DNA from: Bacillota bacterium
Lineage (GTDB): Bacteria; Bacillota; Sulfobacillia; Sulfobacillales; Sulfobacillaceae
Direction of reading: 5' to 3'
Assembly: GCA_021820965.1 (NCBI GenBank)
Contig: JAKACZ010000008.1
Location: 47,880-111,879, forward strand
Length of the DNA stretch: 64,000 bases
Position numbers and translations under genes: made by a program. Positions 62,605 to 64,000 of the stretch are shown in pieces. Within the stretch, counting starts at the first letter, position 1; each line of letters opens with the position of its first letter. The notes under the pieces were generated by a model. It saw nothing but the letters and a program-made list of their open reading frames with translations. It did no database searches and was not told the origin of the DNA.

Positions 62605-63086
62605 TAGCGGCCACCGATAGCCCCACGCGATGTACCATGAGCTTCCCCAATCGGGGCGTCTCCGGGGCTTCGGGGGCTCCTCTACCGACTAGCTGTGATC
62701 ATGGTGCGCATGTGATTCCCGCGCTGCCTTTCAGAACATGCGCGCTCTCACTAGAGGCCTTCTACAAAGTTATCTTGACTACAGGAGGTGGAGCCCTTGG
62801 TAATATAGGGCTCTACTGTCTAGATTCACGAACCGAGATCGTTCTGCACAGGCCAATCCGCATTTCGTGATCGATAACTACTTCTGCCGGAACATACTGC
62901 TTTGCCCATAGAGCCCAACGGGTCAGAGTAGCGTACACTCTCAATGCATTAACCGGACGGTTAACGACTTCGCCTAATATTCGGACAGCAAACGTGGCGG
63001 AGGTTAACCCTCCGGGCCCGATGGACGTCGGGTCAATGGCCCTCTCTTTCGTTCTCCTTCGGGGATCATTACGTTAAGATTGAGTC
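62605..63086. other. Intergenic region
   Basis: About 480 bases after the kinase gene. GGAGGTTAACCCTCC (62997-63011) and CGATGGACGTCG just after it form two small hairpins, followed by CCTCTCTTTCG; this may be the kinase terminator. No gene recognised. Confidence 0.4.
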
Positions 63087-63182
63087 ATGAGCGAGAGCCA
63101 TGGCAGAAACTATCAGTCCGAGGTGTTTTATCCCAAGGAACTACTACGACGAAACACTAAAGGAATGACGGCCGGTGAATAG
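63087..63182 (+). CDS. Possible small protein before lepB
   Basis: A 31-residue frame (MSESHGRNYQSEVFYPKELL then RRNTKGMTAGE) ends exactly at the lepB ribosome binding site (GAATAGGAGG). It has only a weak ribosome site of its own. It could be a leader peptide coupled to lepB or chance. Confidence 0.25.
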   Translation: MSESHGRNYQSEVFYPKELLRRNTKGMTAGE

Positions 63183-63191
63183 GAGGATCTT

Positions 63192-63749
63192 ATGATAAAA
63201 AATGCATGGAGCATGTTGCTCCGCCAGGTGATTCCCGTCATCATTCCCGTGCTTGCGGTGGTTTTTGTCCGAGGCTATGTGGCGCATGCAGATGTAGTGC
63301 CATCCGGGTCAATGTACCCCACTATTCCTGCCACCAGCAGCAGGCATTTTTCGCTGATTCTAGTGAATCGGTTGGCCACCGAACTTGGCCACATCCATCG
63401 CGGGGAGGTGGTGGTTTTTTGGGCGCCGGACCATCCCAAGATGTTGTATGTAAAGCGCGTAATCGGCATGCCCGGCGATAAGGTGACGGTGACATCGGAT
63501 GCGGTGTATATCAATGGCAGCAAGCTGAATGAGTCGAATCCTGATATTGCCCGCTGGAACGGTACTGCTCTCGGTACTTATCACGTTCCACCGGGGCACT
63601 ATTTCATGCTAGGGGACAATCGTCCAATTTCCGACGACAGTCGGCTATGGGTTCACAAATATGTCGCTCGCTCGGCCATCGTTGGGGAAGCCGATTTCAT
63701 CCTCTACCCTCTAAACAAGATCGGCCCCATCGCCCAATCAATACGCTAA
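63192..63749 (+). CDS. lepB: Signal peptidase I
   Basis: 185 residues with one N-terminal membrane anchor (VIPVIIPVLAVVFVRGYV). The catalytic Ser is in DVVPSGSMYPTI, the Lys in MLYVKRVIGMPGDKV, and MLGDNRPISDDSRLWV is the conserved C-terminal box. It cleaves signal peptides of exported proteins such as the S53 protease. AATAGGAGGATC precedes the ATG. Confidence 0.94.
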   Translation: MIKNAWSMLLRQVIPVIIPVLAVVFVRGYVAHADVVPSGSMYPTIPATSSRHFSLILVNRLATELGHIHRGEVVVFWAPDHPKMLYVKRVIGMPGDKVTVTSDAVYINGSKLNESNPDIARWNGTALGTYHVPPGHYFMLGDNRPISDDSRLWVHKYVARSAIVGEADFILYPLNKIGPIAQSIR

Positions 63750-63871
63750 TCTGCTGTACCAAGGAACACTCTCGTTAGAAGGGACACCAGGCCGTAAGCA
63801 CTGGTCCAGCTAGTGCTGGCACCGCACATTCGGGGGCAAATCTGTCTTGTGTGAGCGGACCGGCAACGACC

Positions 63872-64000
63872 TGGCTTGAACCTCCCCGGCCTAAAGGCCG
63901 GAGATTCTGAGGGAACCACCATGGCTGCGTCGACGGGTTGTGAAACCCTGGGAGTGCTCCTCCGGACTCGCCACGGCTTATCCCACCAGCAACATGGGCG
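63872..64000 (+). mobile_element. Start of another IscB-type omega-RNA/element, cut by the window end
   Basis: TTGAACCTCCCCGGCCTAAAGG is the element-end hairpin; GAGGGAACCACCATGGCTG and ACCCTGGGAGTGCTCCTCC follow, aligning with GGGAGCTCC and ACCCTGGGGTGCTTCTCC of the omega-RNA before iscB at 26 kb. Orientation is plus, so a following iscB, if present, would start after the window. The guide would be taken from the sequence just before 63872. Confidence 0.6.

Overview
The window looks like a chromosome segment of a thermo-acidophilic, spore-forming Firmicute of the Sulfobacillus type. This is inference. It rests on a moderately high GC content, purine-rich GGAGG ribosome binding sites, an S53 (kumamolisin-like) secreted acid protease, a BclA-like collagen surface protein, a rhodanese/persulfide dioxygenase/TauE sulfur cluster and several degraded mobile elements. 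No rRNA or tRNA gene was seen.

Layout. 1-3.6 kb (minus strand): methionine synthesis, with a PLP-dependent MetB-family enzyme behind a SAM-I riboswitch, two half-size MetE-like proteins, and a divergent HisA-like protein. 4-6.4 kb: an HNH-associated-repeat protein, a decayed hicBA toxin-antitoxin pair, and a 3 x 48-bp tandem repeat that matches part of an IscB-type guide RNA. 6.9-15.3 kb (minus): one tightly overlapping operon, livK-G-F-H-M / tetR / KAS III-like / acyl-CoA ligase / alpha-beta hydrolase, probably for uptake and CoA activation of an unidentified organic acid, with a MaoC hydratase divergent from it. 16.4-18.8 kb: a glycosyltransferase relic, an intact GT2-TPR glycosyltransferase and a His/Cys-rich collagen-like protein.

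19-34 kb is a genome-defence and DNA-repair region: yhaO-yhaN (SbcD/SbcC-like), an IS1634-type transposase that cuts off an iscB gene inside its HNH domain, the intact-looking omega-RNA region of that iscB, a phd-relE pair whose toxin ends inside the IscB element, and a complete type I Wadjet operon jetABCD. 34.4-46 kb is mixed: a GlcD-like oxidase, a DUF3846-like protein, a 3D-domain cell-wall protein, the S53 protease, a broken IS1634 copy, a BNR-propeller protein, a BtrH-like protein, a HepT relic and a 43-bp hairpin repeat in two copies.

46.8-53.7 kb: an XRE/MmyB regulator divergent from a 2-hydroxyacid dehydrogenase / benzoylformate decarboxylase / SCP2 / Zn-alcohol dehydrogenase / aldehyde dehydrogenase operon, consistent with mandelate or phenylglyoxylate conversion through benzaldehyde. 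53.8-56 kb: a PepSY-like anchored protein and a degenerate metallo-beta-lactamase-fold protein. 56.5-60.7 kb: a sulfur module (rhodanese, persulfide dioxygenase, two-domain rhodanese, a cysteine-less flavoprotein) divergent from a TauE/SafE exporter, with a perfect CsoR/CstR-type palindrome in between. 61.2-63.7 kb: a gluconokinase-like kinase and signal peptidase I.

The most unusual pattern is the spread of five related IscB-type omega-RNA-like ends (about 6.1, 26.3, 46.8, 56.4 and 63.9 kb). None has an intact nuclease gene inside the window, one is internally triplicated, and two form the ends of host genes (relE and the XRE regulator).
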